NCBI GenBank assembly: GCA_006386115.1
Contig: VFIW01000173.1
Span: 1 to 61,453, forward strand
Source of the DNA: Globisporangium splendens
Lineage: Eukaryota > Oomycota > Peronosporomycetes > Pythiales > Pythiaceae
DNA: 61,453 bases
Direction: 5' to 3'
Numbering within the stretch: the stretch's first letter is position 1; each line of letters begins with the position of its first letter. Positions 41,064-52,766 of the stretch are shown here, piece by piece. Position numbers and translations under genes: made by a program. The notes under the pieces were generated by a model. The model was not told the DNA's origin and did not search any database. It saw only the letters and a program-made list of their open reading frames with translations.

Positions 41064-44000
41064 ATGGCGAGTGTGTGCATGTGGCTGGCGCAGTACGCGC
41101 ACGAGAATGACGCGGTGATCGCCGCCACGCTGCAGCGGCTGCTGCGACGCGCGTACGTACTAGCGGGATCCCCATGGCGCCTTTGTATGGGCTTGTAGAA
41201 CGCGATACTGACTGCTGGATGCGTAGGTTTCCAGCGCTGTTCGAAGACACGAATGCGGCGCACCCCGGTTGCGACGCGTGGACGCTCGTGGTGCACGTAT
41301 TGGAGCAGTTCTACGAGGTAAACCACTACTGTGTGAACTTAATGGAGATGGAGAATGTATGCTGATTATGCTCTATTGGTTGTGTGTTTGTTGGTAGATG
41401 GCGCTTGGGATTGATAAGACGCGGTTGCCGTTGGAAGCGTCCATTGGCGATGCTGCTGCTGTTGAGAGCAATACGGTGGTGATCCAGGTGATCGAGTTTA
41501 CGCTTGGTGCTGTCGTGCAGTGCGAAGAGAAAGCCGCGTTTGTGCGCGATATCATGACGATGAGTGACGCGGTGCAGGTGGATTTGATGGCGATCATTGA
41601 AAAGGTGATGATCTTGCAAAGCAACCAGGGTGAGAGCGGCACGACGGAAAGCAGCGCGACTGATAATAATACCAGCAAGTCTCTCGGTGGCTCTGGTGAC
41701 GATGCAAGCGGGCTTCGTCATCCAGTATCATCACAAGGCATGTCACCGCTTGCAGGCTCGAACGAGACAACCCCATTGCATCTAGCGAGAAACACCGAGT
41801 TGGAGCGAGCGAAGCGCGAAAGTGAGTTCCTGAAAGACGAAAATGTGCGGTAAAAAGGCGCTGGTTGCTGTGTAGTTCTTCTAACTGTGCTGATATTATC
41901 TTGATCGTACGCGTAATGATAACAAATGTAGCTCCACGTCAGCCGTGAGCTCCAAGATGCTCGAAACAAGATCCAGCAAATGGAGACCGACAACAGCGCG
42001 CTTCTCGAGACCATCCAGCAACTCAGGCTGCAACTGGAAGTCGACGCCCTGAAGAAAGAGCGCGCAGTGCGGACGCATTACGAGGATCGAATTCAGGTCC
42101 TGGAACGCGATTTGGAGAGCGTGAACGCGGATCTGCACATGAAAGCGGTTGTCGCAAACGAAGTGAAAGAGCTGCGCGATGAAGTGGATCTGCTGCGTCC
42201 TGTCGCAGAGAAAATGACGAAACTGGAAACCACGGTGGCAAAGTACAAGCTCAAGATGGAAGAGCTGGCGTCGGTGAAGGAGAAGTTGCGGGTATGCTTT
42301 ACGTCTGTTCGTTCAAGTGAAGAGTATACTGGACTAATCAGTTCTCTTATGGTGTAAGAGAGTGGAGGATGCGAATGCAGAGCTGACGGAAACGAATCTA
42401 GGCTTGGAGACGCAGCTCTCCAAAACTGCATCGCTGCAGAGGAAACTGGACGAAGCCAAAGAAGCCAACACAGCTGTGGTAAGAAGGACATTTTACTACG
42501 TTGTGTGATGTGATCTCTGAATGCTCTGTGGCGCATGCATGCATAGGAATTCCGTGTCTCGGAGTTGGAGACATTGCTGACTCGGCAAGAACACGAACTT
42601 GAACGGGTGCGAAATGACTGGGAGTCTTCTCAGAGCGCGCTTCACAAAGCAACTGCCTTGAATGCACAGCTTCAAGAGACGCTTGACCACCAACTTTGCG
42701 CTGCAAACCTCGATTCAGGATCTGCAGTATCCACAGAAGCAGTGGTTGGATGTATCAGTGAGTTCAATCCGGAGCTGATGCAAAAACTGGCGCGACTGGA
42801 GTATGAGAATCAAGAGCTGAGAAAGCAAGTCAACGGTGAAACTTCGGAGCGAATTGATGGTCTGTTGGACCAAATTGATGACTTGACGCGCCTGAAAAAG
42901 TCATTTGAATCGCGATATTTTGACACAGAACAGCAGCTGCAGAGAACATGCGAGGAACTCGCTCACGCAAATCAAGCTGTGGCTGCTCTAGAGTCATCTT
43001 TGTCAGCGCTGCAGAGCGACATGAAGGCTACGACTGAGAACCGCGACATATTGAAAGCGGAGTTGGAGGAAGCTCGGGCAGTGATGAACGACTTGACAGC
43101 CTGCAAAGAGAAGCTGGAAGCCAACGTATCTGACGGGATACAAAGAGAAAGTGCGATGGCGAAAACGAATCATAATTTACAAGACGAGGTCGGGAAGCTA
43201 CGCATCACTGCCGATTCATTGCAACAAGATCTCGTATCGCTGCGGGAAAGGAAGGCAGAATTGGAGTTGGCTCACAGTAATGCTTTATCGTGCTTGGGCG
43301 AAGAGATGGACGCGAAAATGACCGAAATTGAACAGTTAAAGAGCGAGAAGGAAATGGTGCGACTGGAAATGGACAACTACATGGAGCAGCATACCGTTTC
43401 AAATGCTGAACGGAATGCGAAAGAAAGCGAGCTCCAGGATGCGATTTCTCAACTGGAAGTGTCGCTGCGCGAGGAACAGAACAGATCCTCAGCAGAAATC
43501 AGCGCTCTCAATGAACAAATGAAAGAACTAGAGAAGTCGAAGACACTGCTGCAGACACAACTCAAGAACCAGGAGGCTAAGCTCACCGAAGCGATAAAAG
43601 CCCAACTCGATTCAAACCATCGCTTGATGGAATCAAACCAGGTGCTGAAGAGTGAGCTGCAGAGGAAAAACACTATAATCGCAAAGCTTGAAGACACCGT
43701 GACTCGGCTCGAGTCAAAAGTGGTTCTTCTCGAGAAAGAACGCGCTCACATCTCCAGTCAGGAGGAGAAAAAGCGGGAAGTCGAAGAGAAAGAAATGTCG
43801 TTTTCGTCGCAGTTGAACACGCAAGTTGGTCTTGTCGTCGCGGAGCTTGAGAAGCTACAAAAGGAGTACAAGGAGCTGAGAGAGCGAGTCGAGTCCTGCC
43901 AATGCCAGCATGGTGGAAGCCAGGAGCACGCAGATGACAGCAAGAAGTTCTATCTGAATCGGATCCGCCAGCTCGAGCAAGGGAAGCACCAAGAAGAAGA

Positions 44001-44697
44001 TAGACGCCGCGAGCTACTTCTAGTCAACGCAAAGCTGATTCAAGAGCAAAAGAAGTTCCAGACCAAAAACATGATGTTGCTTACTGAGTTGCAGCAACTG
44101 AGAGAAAAGATGAATACCTGGTTGCTTCGAGACGAGAGACGCAAGAAAGAGCAAGAGACGATGCGGCGGAAAGTCCAAGTGCTCGAATCAAAGTACCAGT
44201 CTGCATCCACGCAGTCGGAACAGCAAAGTGACCACAATCGTGAGCAATCAATCTCCTGCAGCAAGCAACACGAACCGACTGCGAAAGAGGCACATCAATC
44301 TGAGGACAATTTGCAAACTCATAATCATCAACCATACGATCGACTTGTTGAGGGCACAGCAGACGTTCGATCTGTTTGCATATCAAGCCATGCGGACGAG
44401 TCATCAGAGAACTCCCGTGGTGAAGTGTCCTTGGACATACTACCAGCACAACCGAGTCAATGCAGCAAACGAAAACTCAGCGATACTACAGTCGACCAGA
44501 ACCCCAGATCAACCGATGCTGGTGATGGATTTGCCGATGGAAGTGCGGTTATCGAGTCAGGAGAGGACGTTTTGCCTGCTGCACCCCAAGCCAGACTAGG
44601 GAAGCGCCGAATGTCGCTGTTCATGGCGAATCGTTTGAACATGCAGCCACGAAAGCCAGCAGAGGAAGACAAACCGTCTGAATGCCAACAACAATAG
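41064..44697 (+). CDS. Hook-family dynein adaptor, six exons
   Basis: Exons 41064-41152, 41227-41317, 41398-41844, 41932-42291, 42359-42478 and 42547-44697 join in frame with GT-AG introns of 67-87 bp and give 1,085 residues. The first two exons and part of the third form a Hook-type calponin-homology domain (MASVCMWLAQYA ... LRRAFPALFEDTN ... WTLVVHVLEQFYE). Long coiled coils follow. The stretch KMTKLETTVAKYKLKMEELASV followed by VEDANAELTETNLGLETQL closely resembles the conserved central Hook coiled coil. Hook proteins link cargo to dynein-dynactin on microtubules. The C-terminal 250 residues are Gln/Ser-rich, not coiled coil, and longer than in animal Hooks; a cargo-binding role there is inference. 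The exon 3 donor (GTGCGG) is weaker than the others but keeps the frame. Confidence 0.85.
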
Positions 44698-44953
44698 TCC
44701 TATGTGGACCAATATTTACAACGCGGGAAAATCCACGCAACACCAAGTCTTCGCACGCACGACATTGATGGTGCTTGAGAAAAACAGACGACTTATATTG
44801 ACAAATAATTACTATGTGGACCTAGACCAAAGGAGACTCCAGCGATAGATTGTTAAGGTACAGAAGCTGCCTGCGTGGAAGACTTCCCAAGACTTTCCAA
44901 AGAATCGAGCAAGGAGACGAAGAACAATTGACTGTGCGCATACGGTCAGTCAC

Positions 44954-46744
44954 TCACCTACACATATGTGCGTACTGGTAGTAGGTCACGTAAGGGTAGC
45001 TCACGGCGTAGGCTAAGAGGAAGACGAGCAGCGGCAAGCGTCTGTACCCGCCATACAGACGGAGTTGCTGCGCATCGAGTTTGTGACGCGGACAGAAGAA
45101 AAGCGAGAGCAACGACAGCAGCTTGATGGCAGTGAGGACGAGGATGCCGTAGAACACTTTCACTTGGATTGATGATGAGTCGGCTCGGACTGCGGAGATC
45201 GGGAATACCAGAGCACCGGACGAGCTCTTGACGATCGCGTTGGAGAGTTGTGTGCCGAGCGACTTGACGATGCTCTGGAACGAGCTTAGCAGTCCGTAGA
45301 TCGTACCTTCGGACCCAATCTGCGCGACTTCGATCGTCGGCACGAACGCCGAGAAGAGCAGCAGCACGCGGACCCCAGCACGGAGCATACCGAGCAGCGT
45401 CGTCAGCCACTGCTGCCGCACGACATCGAATGCGATCAGCGTATTCCCAGTGAGGTACACGACGCACCACGAGCAGATCACGGCGGCGATAGTCTTCACC
45501 CAGTGAGCGTTTACAGCGTACACCTTCCAGAGCACCAGTGCTGCCACGAACGCGATGTCGCTGAGCATTAACCTCAGTAGCATTGCCGAAGCGGATTCAG
45601 GGTTCCACACCGCGATCGCCTTGCTGACCTGGCTGTAGTCCAAGAACGAAAAGAAGTACAGCACACAGTTGAACGCGACCAATTGCCAGATTGCTTTCTG
45701 CTGCCCGCTCTGCCAAAACTGCTTACAGGTCTCGATGAACTGGGATGGCGCCGCTGTCAACTTGTTGAGCCGCGTTTCGTACGCGTAGTGGATCAGGAAC
45801 GGGATCGGCACGAGCGCGAGGATCGACAGGTGCAGCACGAAGAGACCGGTTGAGCATGGCAGCGCGAGCTGCAGTTGGTTTTTCGGTGGCGTCGTGGTTG
45901 CTGTGACGCTCACCTGGATTAGGATATGCACGACCACTTGGGCGCTGATGCGAAGGATCTGGTACACTGCTACCAATTTGCCGCGATTGTAAACCTGCTC
46001 TTGCTGGGAGAGCTCCACGATGCGGATATCCATCGCGTTCGTCGAGATCACGAGTGACACCATCGCGCCAGTGGTGCACGCGAGCGCGACGGTCTGCGGC
46101 GGCACGTCCGAGCCAAAGATGTGAGGCGAGAACTGGTAAAGCACGAACAACGTGCCAAAGAACAGACTGACGAGGATCCAGCCCAGGACGATGTACGCCT
46201 TGCGCCGAAACCCGAACGGCGCGTACGAGTCCGAGAGCAGTCCGAGAAAGGGAACAAGGGACCATTGCAGATGCACCACGTCACGAAGGCCATTCATGGT
46301 TCCATCGTCGTCTAGCCCTAGCGTTTGCGCAGGCAGACGCAGCAGCACAAACTCGACCATAGCGTATGTGTACCCGGAGCACGCTGCCGAGATCGCGTAC
46401 CCGAAGTACGCCTTGGAGAACAGCGAGACGCGACCGCCTTTCCTTAGCGCGTCATAGGTCTGTCGCGTAAACACGTTGTTGCCCGCGGTCGGTGTGAGAT
46501 GGAAGTCGAGCATCGCTGGGTCGTCACAGGGAGCTCGCGACGTGGTGGCGCCGATATAGTCGACACGATGCTGGTGTAGCGCCGCTGCGGTATCGTGCTC
46601 GGAGTACTCGACGACGTCGAAGGAGAAGTGCAGATCGAACGACTGCAGCGTGTCCCGCGGGCTGCAGACGCTCGTCCCGACCGTGCCACTCCGCGAGATG
46701 TCCATCTTGAGCTGCGAGAGTCGCGACACGGGTGCTTGGTTCAT
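44954..46744 (-). CDS. Folate-biopterin transporter family (BT1-type) membrane protein, copy 1
   Basis: An intronless 596-residue protein with a cytosolic N-terminus of about 130 residues and about 12 hydrophobic helices. Family features visible: a conserved SLFSKAYFGYAISAACSGYTY entry helix, LLSDSYAPFGFRRKAYIVLGW after the third helix, and a C-terminal helix pair followed by FFCPRHKLDAQQLRLYGGYRR. BT1/FBT proteins are plasma-membrane or organelle proton-linked carriers of folates and pterins and are expanded in oomycetes. The real substrate here is unknown. The gene lies head-to-tail with a second copy 1.4 kb upstream. The start is ATG 46744. Confidence 0.87.
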   Translation of the reverse strand: MNQAPVSRLSQLKMDISRSGTVGTSVCSPRDTLQSFDLHFSFDVVEYSEHDTAAALHQHRVDYIGATTSRAPCDDPAMLDFHLTPTAGNNVFTRQTYDALRKGGRVSLFSKAYFGYAISAACSGYTYAMVEFVLLRLPAQTLGLDDDGTMNGLRDVVHLQWSLVPFLGLLSDSYAPFGFRRKAYIVLGWILVSLFFGTLFVLYQFSPHIFGSDVPPQTVALACTTGAMVSLVISTNAMDIRIVELSQQEQVYNRGKLVAVYQILRISAQVVVHILIQVSVTATTTPPKNQLQLALPCSTGLFVLHLSILALVPIPFLIHYAYETRLNKLTAAPSQFIETCKQFWQSGQQKAIWQLVAFNCVLYFFSFLDYSQVSKAIAVWNPESASAMLLRLMLSDIAFVAALVLWKVYAVNAHWVKTIAAVICSWCVVYLTGNTLIAFDVVRQQWLTTLLGMLRAGVRVLLLFSAFVPTIEVAQIGSEGTIYGLLSSFQSIVKSLGTQLSNAIVKSSSGALVFPISAVRADSSSIQVKVFYGILVLTAIKLLSLLSLFFCPRHKLDAQQLRLYGGYRRLPLLVFLLAYAVSYPYVTYYQYAHMCR

Positions 46745-48157
46745 TGAACACTGACGACCTGCTGCTCAGGTCCCGTCCTCGTCCTCGTCCTGTGGTCCGC
46801 CGTCCACTCTCATGCGGTGTCACCACAGTGCTGTAGAAATAAAACCCGAGTGCGGGGAAGCCGTCTCGCTGTGTTGTGCCGCGTGTGTCCACAAGACCCC
46901 GGCGCGCAGGTCCTCCTCTACTGCTGTGACTCGTGCTGAGCGCATGCGATTGTGCCAGTTACCTAGTTGCCCAGCCGTGCGCGTACCCGCCGACGCTAAA
47001 GTCGCATGTTGCAGCTGGCTGCACTTTCTGCCTGAGACCAGCGGAGATGAGCTCTTCAGGAAGTGATGGTGTCTCTCCATGATAACCCAAGCATGTGGAA
47101 AACCCGCATTTTGTTGCTCGAGTTTATTCGATTACGGGTTTTCTTGAAAAAACTGCTTCAGTTCAACCTCGGTTTTATTCATTGGGGATGCACACCTGTC
47201 CTCAAAAGAGGCAGGCAAGCAACCTTTTAAAAACCGAGTCTGGTGAGGAAGGTTTGTTACTAAAACTGTTTAATTTTGCAGATGGAAAAATCTCATTTTG
47301 GGATGGGATTCCTGATTCGTCACATGGTCATCCTGAAATACTGGGGCGAGTTGACACAGCTGCACACATGCGGCATATGATCTGCATTGGCACGTGCGTC
47401 AGGCGCGTGAAACCTTGACGTTCGTCGGAGGATTGCACTCCCGGTCCACGACGACTTGAAAAAACCAAATATATCATCCTGTGCTTCAGTGTGGAGAGCA
47501 TGTGTTCAGGAAAGTCGCGGGAAACTTGGAGTCACGAGGTCAGGAACAGAGGACAAAGAGGAGGGATTTGCAGAAAACACAGGAAAAAGGCTGACTCCGG
47601 TGTGTGTGTGTGTGCGTGGTTTTGCCATTCCGTCCAGAGGCACTTCGTCACCCAGACACAGAGAAACGAGCCCTCGCTTGTCTATTTGTGTTGCGTCAAG
47701 TTTAGGGATTCATATAGAGTTCCTAATAAATAGTTGACAGTTCTGATTGGTAGAAATGTATACTCACCAAATTATTATATTGATATATGGGTGCACTTCC
47801 ACAAGTAAAACAGATAGAGGCAACGTGCAGGTGGTGCGGGTTTGCACACATGATCTGCGGTCTTCTTGGCAGTAAGAATCGTGCGCCTGTAGAGCAGCTT
47901 GACGCGCATGGAGTTCCTGTGCAACAGAGGTCGACTAAGTCATCACCACACAAGTAGACCTGACGTTCAAATGTCCGTAGCAACCTCGATCTCCGTGCCA
48001 GGACCCATTGGTGCTGCTTTTACCATTTATTTCAGCTTGACCCTTTACGTCTGGCATTCATGTTTCTTTGTTGAAACTATCTGTGCTGATACTTGGCCCT
48101 TCCCGCTTCTGGACCAAAGACGATCGGTACCAGAAGAGACCAGTGTTGGTTTCGTTT
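46745..48157. other. Spacer between the two transporter genes
   Basis: About 1.4 kb with no gene seen. It must hold the promoter of copy 1 and the 3' UTR of copy 2. It contains short GT-rich tracts (around 47600) and no obvious mobile element. Confidence 0.5.
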
Positions 48158-49951
48158 CTATCGGGCGAAGCGCACATACTGGAAGTACACCACGACGGGG
48201 ACGCCCACAGCATACACGAAAGCAAACGCAAGCAGCGCAGTGCGGCTGTACCCACCGTAGATGCGATGCTGCTGCGCATCCAGTTTCTGCTGCGGACAGA
48301 AGAAAAGCGCCAAGACCGAGAGGAGCTTCGCGCCTGTCAGCGCCAAGACTGCGTAGAACAGCGTCGCTTGGATCGACGACGAGCTTGATTGGAGCTCTTC
48401 GACGCTGAATGTCAGCGAGTGGTTCTCGACCGCAGCGAGAGCTTGGGTACCGAGAAATGTGGTGATGCTCTGGAAGGAGCTCAGGATCCCGAAAGTCGTG
48501 CCCTCAGTCCCATTTGACGCGAGCTCAATGGCGGGAACAAATGCTGACAGCAGCAACAGCACACGCAGACCAGACTGGAAGATGCCGACGATTATGTTCA
48601 TCCAAGGAAAACGAAGAATGTCAAGCACGATCAGCGTACTGCTTGAGCAGAACACGAGGCACCACGACACGAGCACGACTCCAGTGACGGTCACCCAGTT
48701 GGCGTTTATGCCGCAGCGTCCCCAGATCAGCAGCGTTGCCACGAACGCGATGCTGCTCACTAAGGAGTGCAATAGCTGCGTGTTTGCCGATTCGCCGGTC
48801 CATATTGAGATGGCAGTGTTCACGTGACTCGCATCCAAAAGCACAAAGAAGAACAACAGACAGTTGATCGCAACGAAGTGCCAGATCGCTTTCTGCTGCA
48901 TCGATTGCCAAAAGCGCTGGCAGGTCTGCGAAAAGTTCGGCGCTGCGGCATTCAATGCGAGCTTCTCTTCGTGGGCATTGTGGACGATGAACACGATAGG
49001 GATCAGTGCGAAGATCGCCAGGTGAAGCACGAAGAAGTCGATGGAGACTGGGAGCGTGAGCTCTATCCGTGACTCTGAGGACGACGATGGCGAGAAAGTT
49101 GCAAGGGTCAGCGCGTGCACGACTGCCTGGGCACCGATGCGCAGGCTGTGGTACGTTGCAAGCACTTGACCGCGCCAGTGGAGTGTCTCCTGCTGAGAGA
49201 GCTCGATGACGCGGATATCTGCGGCGCAGGTCGCAATGGCCAGCATGAGTGAGGCTCCTGCTATAAACGAGACCGCAACAGCAGACGGTGGCACATCGGA
49301 GCCAAACGCTTGTTTGGAACACTGAAACAGCACAAAGAGCAAGCCCCACAGCAAACTGAGCACCATCCAGGCACCGACAATGTACACGTTGCGCCGATAC
49401 CCAAACGGAGCAAATGAGTCTGAAGCCACGCCAAACAGCACCACGACGACCCATCGCAGATTCAGCAACGCTTCCAAATCGCGAGCCGCACTCTCGGTTA
49501 ACCCCAATACAGCAGGCGCGAGTCGCAGCAGGGTGTACTTGATCGAGGCGTCCATGTACCCGGAGACCACGGCTGAGATCACGTAGCCACCGTATTTTCT
49601 CGAGAGCAGCGCCACGGGGCCACCTTTGCGGAGACTGCCGTACAGATGGACGTTGAAGAACGCGCTCTCGGCAAACCCTGGTGTCAGCAGATAGAACGCG
49701 CTGTCGAGGATCGCGTCGTTGCGGGGTCCACGGCCGTCACCATCGATTGAGAACACGAAATCGGAGGAGTTGAACGTCTGGCGACCGCGGACGCGGTCCC
49801 ACATCGTCGTACCAGACGTGTTGTTGATCGAGTCGGACAGGGTGACAACAGAACTCTGTGTCGTCATGAGCTCTGCCGGAGGTGGCGGCACCGTCATACT
49901 GGACCGCAAACTCGACAAAGCGGACGAAGCGGCTGAAGTCGTCTGCACCAT
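48158..49951 (-). CDS. Folate-biopterin transporter family (BT1-type) membrane protein, copy 2
   Basis: A 597-residue paralogue of the neighbouring transporter, same strand and intronless. It shares the motifs SLRKGGPVALLSRKYGGYVISA, ASDSFAPFGYRRNVYIVGAW, a DIRVIELSQQE segment and FFCPQQKLDAQQHRIYGGYSR near the end. It has about 12 predicted membrane helices. The start ATG 49951 (MVQTTSAASS) is chosen because the only upstream in-frame initiator is a GTG. The Ser-rich N-terminal tails of the two copies have diverged while the transmembrane cores have not, suggesting an old tandem duplication. The substrate is unknown. Confidence 0.87.
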   Translation of the reverse strand: MVQTTSAASSALSSLRSSMTVPPPPAELMTTQSSVVTLSDSINNTSGTTMWDRVRGRQTFNSSDFVFSIDGDGRGPRNDAILDSAFYLLTPGFAESAFFNVHLYGSLRKGGPVALLSRKYGGYVISAVVSGYMDASIKYTLLRLAPAVLGLTESAARDLEALLNLRWVVVVLFGVASDSFAPFGYRRNVYIVGAWMVLSLLWGLLFVLFQCSKQAFGSDVPPSAVAVSFIAGASLMLAIATCAADIRVIELSQQETLHWRGQVLATYHSLRIGAQAVVHALTLATFSPSSSSESRIELTLPVSIDFFVLHLAIFALIPIVFIVHNAHEEKLALNAAAPNFSQTCQRFWQSMQQKAIWHFVAINCLLFFFVLLDASHVNTAISIWTGESANTQLLHSLVSSIAFVATLLIWGRCGINANWVTVTGVVLVSWCLVFCSSSTLIVLDILRFPWMNIIVGIFQSGLRVLLLLSAFVPAIELASNGTEGTTFGILSSFQSITTFLGTQALAAVENHSLTFSVEELQSSSSSIQATLFYAVLALTGAKLLSVLALFFCPQQKLDAQQHRIYGGYSRTALLAFAFVYAVGVPVVVYFQYVRFAR

Positions 49952-50216
49952 TCTGAAATCGCCTCTGAAGCCTCGTGAGCAGTTCACAAAAGTACTGGAG
50001 AAGTCCAGTCAGCAACGCATATACTCAGATACGGCAAAAGCCCTATCTGTGTCCTTATCTCAACCGAGTAGATCTGAGACTGTGGCTCTGTGATCACCAG
50101 GTGCACAAGCACCTCAGTGGGGTGGTGGGTACTCCATCCGGTCGTTCCTTCACGCTGTAGTGCACGCGCGCAGATACACAACCCTTCAACGAGGATGGAC
50201 AGGCAGCAACTGCATT

Positions 50217-50253
<37 letters not shown>

Positions 50254-51199
50254 TGGTATTGTATGGAAAAAGTGTGTGGCTTCATATCACTTTTCGAGGC
50301 AGGAGCACCGCTTGCTTAGAGCGATGACACCAGTCGTCATCACATTACATTGCAACCTGCAAATATTACCTGTATCTTCACGCTGCCTGGACGATTATAC
50401 GACAACCATCGCAGCATGCTGCAATCAATGGAAGAACAAGAAGGATGGAAAGCTGGAGACTCGAGCTGCCTTGCGAGTTTTTTTCCTTCTTGGAAACCTG
50501 TGTCCGTATTGCCAGACAGTTGCTACCGATCGACAGGCGCGACCAGAGTGATTCTTTCTGGATTCGCGCATTGGAATCACATTGATCTCTGCGTGGACTT
50601 GTGTGTCGTCGCGAGCCCCATTTGAACTGTAAAGTGCACTCAGTCAACCAGAAGGGAGCGCATATCCAGGGAAGGAAGCAAACGTCGCATGCCGTGCCCT
50701 GCTTACGTGCCATTCCAGACTGCTGTGCGCACGCGCGTCCGAGTGTACAGTCTTCCTGCCTGGGTACATGTCAAGCCAACTCAGAAAGGCAACGGCACGG
50801 TGCCTTCCACCAAAGTAGCTCTACGTTTCGACACACGGCGCTCCGTATGCTGTGCTTCCCACGCAAGTGAGCTTCGAAGTTCGCTGTTCTTCTGTCTTTG
50901 AGTCAGGCTGGGAGCGACGCGCGACGCCTGGACTCACAGCAAGGCAGAGATAGAGAGAGGGAAAGACTGATGTGTGTATGAGCATGTGCGTGTGTGTGTG
51001 AATGAGCATGTGCGTGCGTGTTTGATGAGCCCTTTGGGTGAGCAGAAACGAAGAACCAAATGGCGCAAATGGTTTCAGTGGAACTACTGGCGAGAGAGAC
51101 AATGGACTCTTTAATATTACGATATGTACTCTTTAATCCTATGAGAAAGTACAGCCAGTTCTTTTGATTTTGTGAGAAAGGCAACCGATCTTTCTAATT
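49952..51199. other. Intergenic region with simple repeats
   Basis: No gene seen. It contains a (CT)n run at 50218-50250 and (GT)n/(GA)n tracts around 50940-51020. It should contain the promoter of the upstream transporter and the 3' end of the SET-type gene. Confidence 0.5.
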
Positions 51200-52659
51200 T
51201 TATGAAACAGACCAACCAACCGATCCAATAATGCACACATGCAAACTGAACCACTGAGGTGACGGCATGCGTTGCATCACTGCGCTCCTTGCTCTGGAGA
51301 GATCAACCAGTTTTTGTCCGTCGGTGCGCAGCAGATTGGGGTGATCCGAGAGCAGCAGGTCGATCCATTGCTGCTGCGCGAGCTGTATCGCGTGGTGGAC
51401 GATCTGCTTCTCGAGCGCGAGCATGCGTGGAATCGGAGTTTTGCGACTCGCACCGAGCGGGTCCTGGATCGCGTCGAGTGCTGCTTGGTCGTGCTCCAGC
51501 GCCATTGGGTACTGTTGCAGGAGGTTCTTGCACGTGAGAAGCAGCGCGCGAGCAAACACGTACTCGTTGCGCAGACTCACGATGCGCCGCGGCTCGGTGT
51601 ATTCCTTACCTTCAGCTTGGGCTTGCGCTGCAACGCCGAGCAAGTCCTTGAAGCGCCCCATTTCGTTCCCCTGTAACAGTTTGATTTTAAGCGACGTCGT
51701 CAGCTTCTCGTCGAGTGTCTCGCCTCCGTAGTGCAGCACGTACGAGTCGTTCATGCTCATGCTTTGAGACTGCAACAGAAACGCTTTCACGTCAATCAGC
51801 GCATCGTTTGGATCGAGGAAAATGGAAATGCGTTCATGCTCATGCTTTGAGACTGCAACAGAAACGCTTTCACGTCAATCAGCGCATCGTTTGGATCGAG
51901 GAAAATGGAAATGTCCACTTGATCGAGCGCTCGTGATGGCACGACGCGCATGAAGCCATGGTTGAGCATGAGCATCGTCGACGCTTTATCACTCATGTCC
52001 ATGAGGACCTCCTCGCCAGGTGCGTAGTCTTTCGAGGCATACACCAAGAGCTGTTGGGCAGACGGGTGCACCTCGATGCGGTTCTTCGGACACCCGTTGT
52101 CGTCCACGCAAACACCAATCGTGTCGAGGACAGGCGCCAGTACGACATCTTCTTCGGCACCGCCCACTGGAAAGGCGTGTGACCACACGATCCCCAGTGC
52201 CCAGCGGAAATTCTCTAGAGTGAACTCGTCTTTCGAAAACAGCGGCGGGTCCACTGCGAGCGACGTTACGGGACCAACCAACACCGAGAAGAAGTTCTCG
52301 ACGGCTTTCGCTCGCGCTGCCGTCACGCGATAGATCTGAGATCCTTCGAGCATCTCGAGTTCGTTTTGACTATAGAAGATCGTGCTGTTAATCGCTTCAA
52401 TGGACGGCAGGCGCTCAATGTACTCGGAGAAGTTGGACTCGATGTCCAAGAAACGCTCCTCAAGGAGATGCACTGCCAATGCGACAGCAGGTGGCAAATC
52501 CGGGTTCACTTCCAACAGCACTCCAATTCGACCCTTTCTCGCCGACGCCAGACCCATCACCTGGTGCAATGGCACCGCAAAGAGCAGTTCATCGGACTGA
52601 ACGGCCTGGGTCGTCACATATCCAACACCACGACCATACTTGAACGCCCTTGGCGCAAT
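51200..52659 (-). pseudogene. SET/Rubisco-LSMT-type protein, interrupted by an 83-bp tandem duplication
   Basis: Exon 2 begins at about 52659 after a TTCTGCTCTGTAG acceptor, with YGRGVGYVTTQAVQSDELLFAVPL, the usual entry to SETD3/Rubisco-LSMT-like SET domains. The SET core and its alpha-helical insert run to about 51914, followed by the Rubisco-LSMT substrate-binding domain (LTTSLKIKLLQGNEM ... PRRIVSLRNEYVFARALLLTCKNLL) to 51200. An exact 83-bp duplication (51748-51913) shifts the frame so that the first part ends at a stop at 51796. Removing one copy restores continuity. The segments where catalytic SET proteins have a D-x-x-NH motif and a Y-G motif read LDTIGVCVDD and LMDMSDKAS, so AdoMet-dependent activity is doubtful. 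The 5' exon is not resolved. Confidence 0.75.
51748..51913. repeat. Exact 83-bp tandem duplication
   Basis: Copy 1 is 51748-51830 and copy 2 is 51831-51913, starting CGTTCATGCTCATGC and ending GAAAATGGAAATG; the two are identical. Because 83 is not a multiple of three, it breaks the coding frame of the SET-type gene. Confidence 0.95.
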
Positions 52660-52766
52660 CTACAGAGCAGAACAGCGTATTTACACTCAGCAAATGTTTT
52701 AAGCCTCTGTGCGCGCGGATCAACACAGAGAGATTGCGAAATAAATGCACGCACCTTTTGAAGCGA

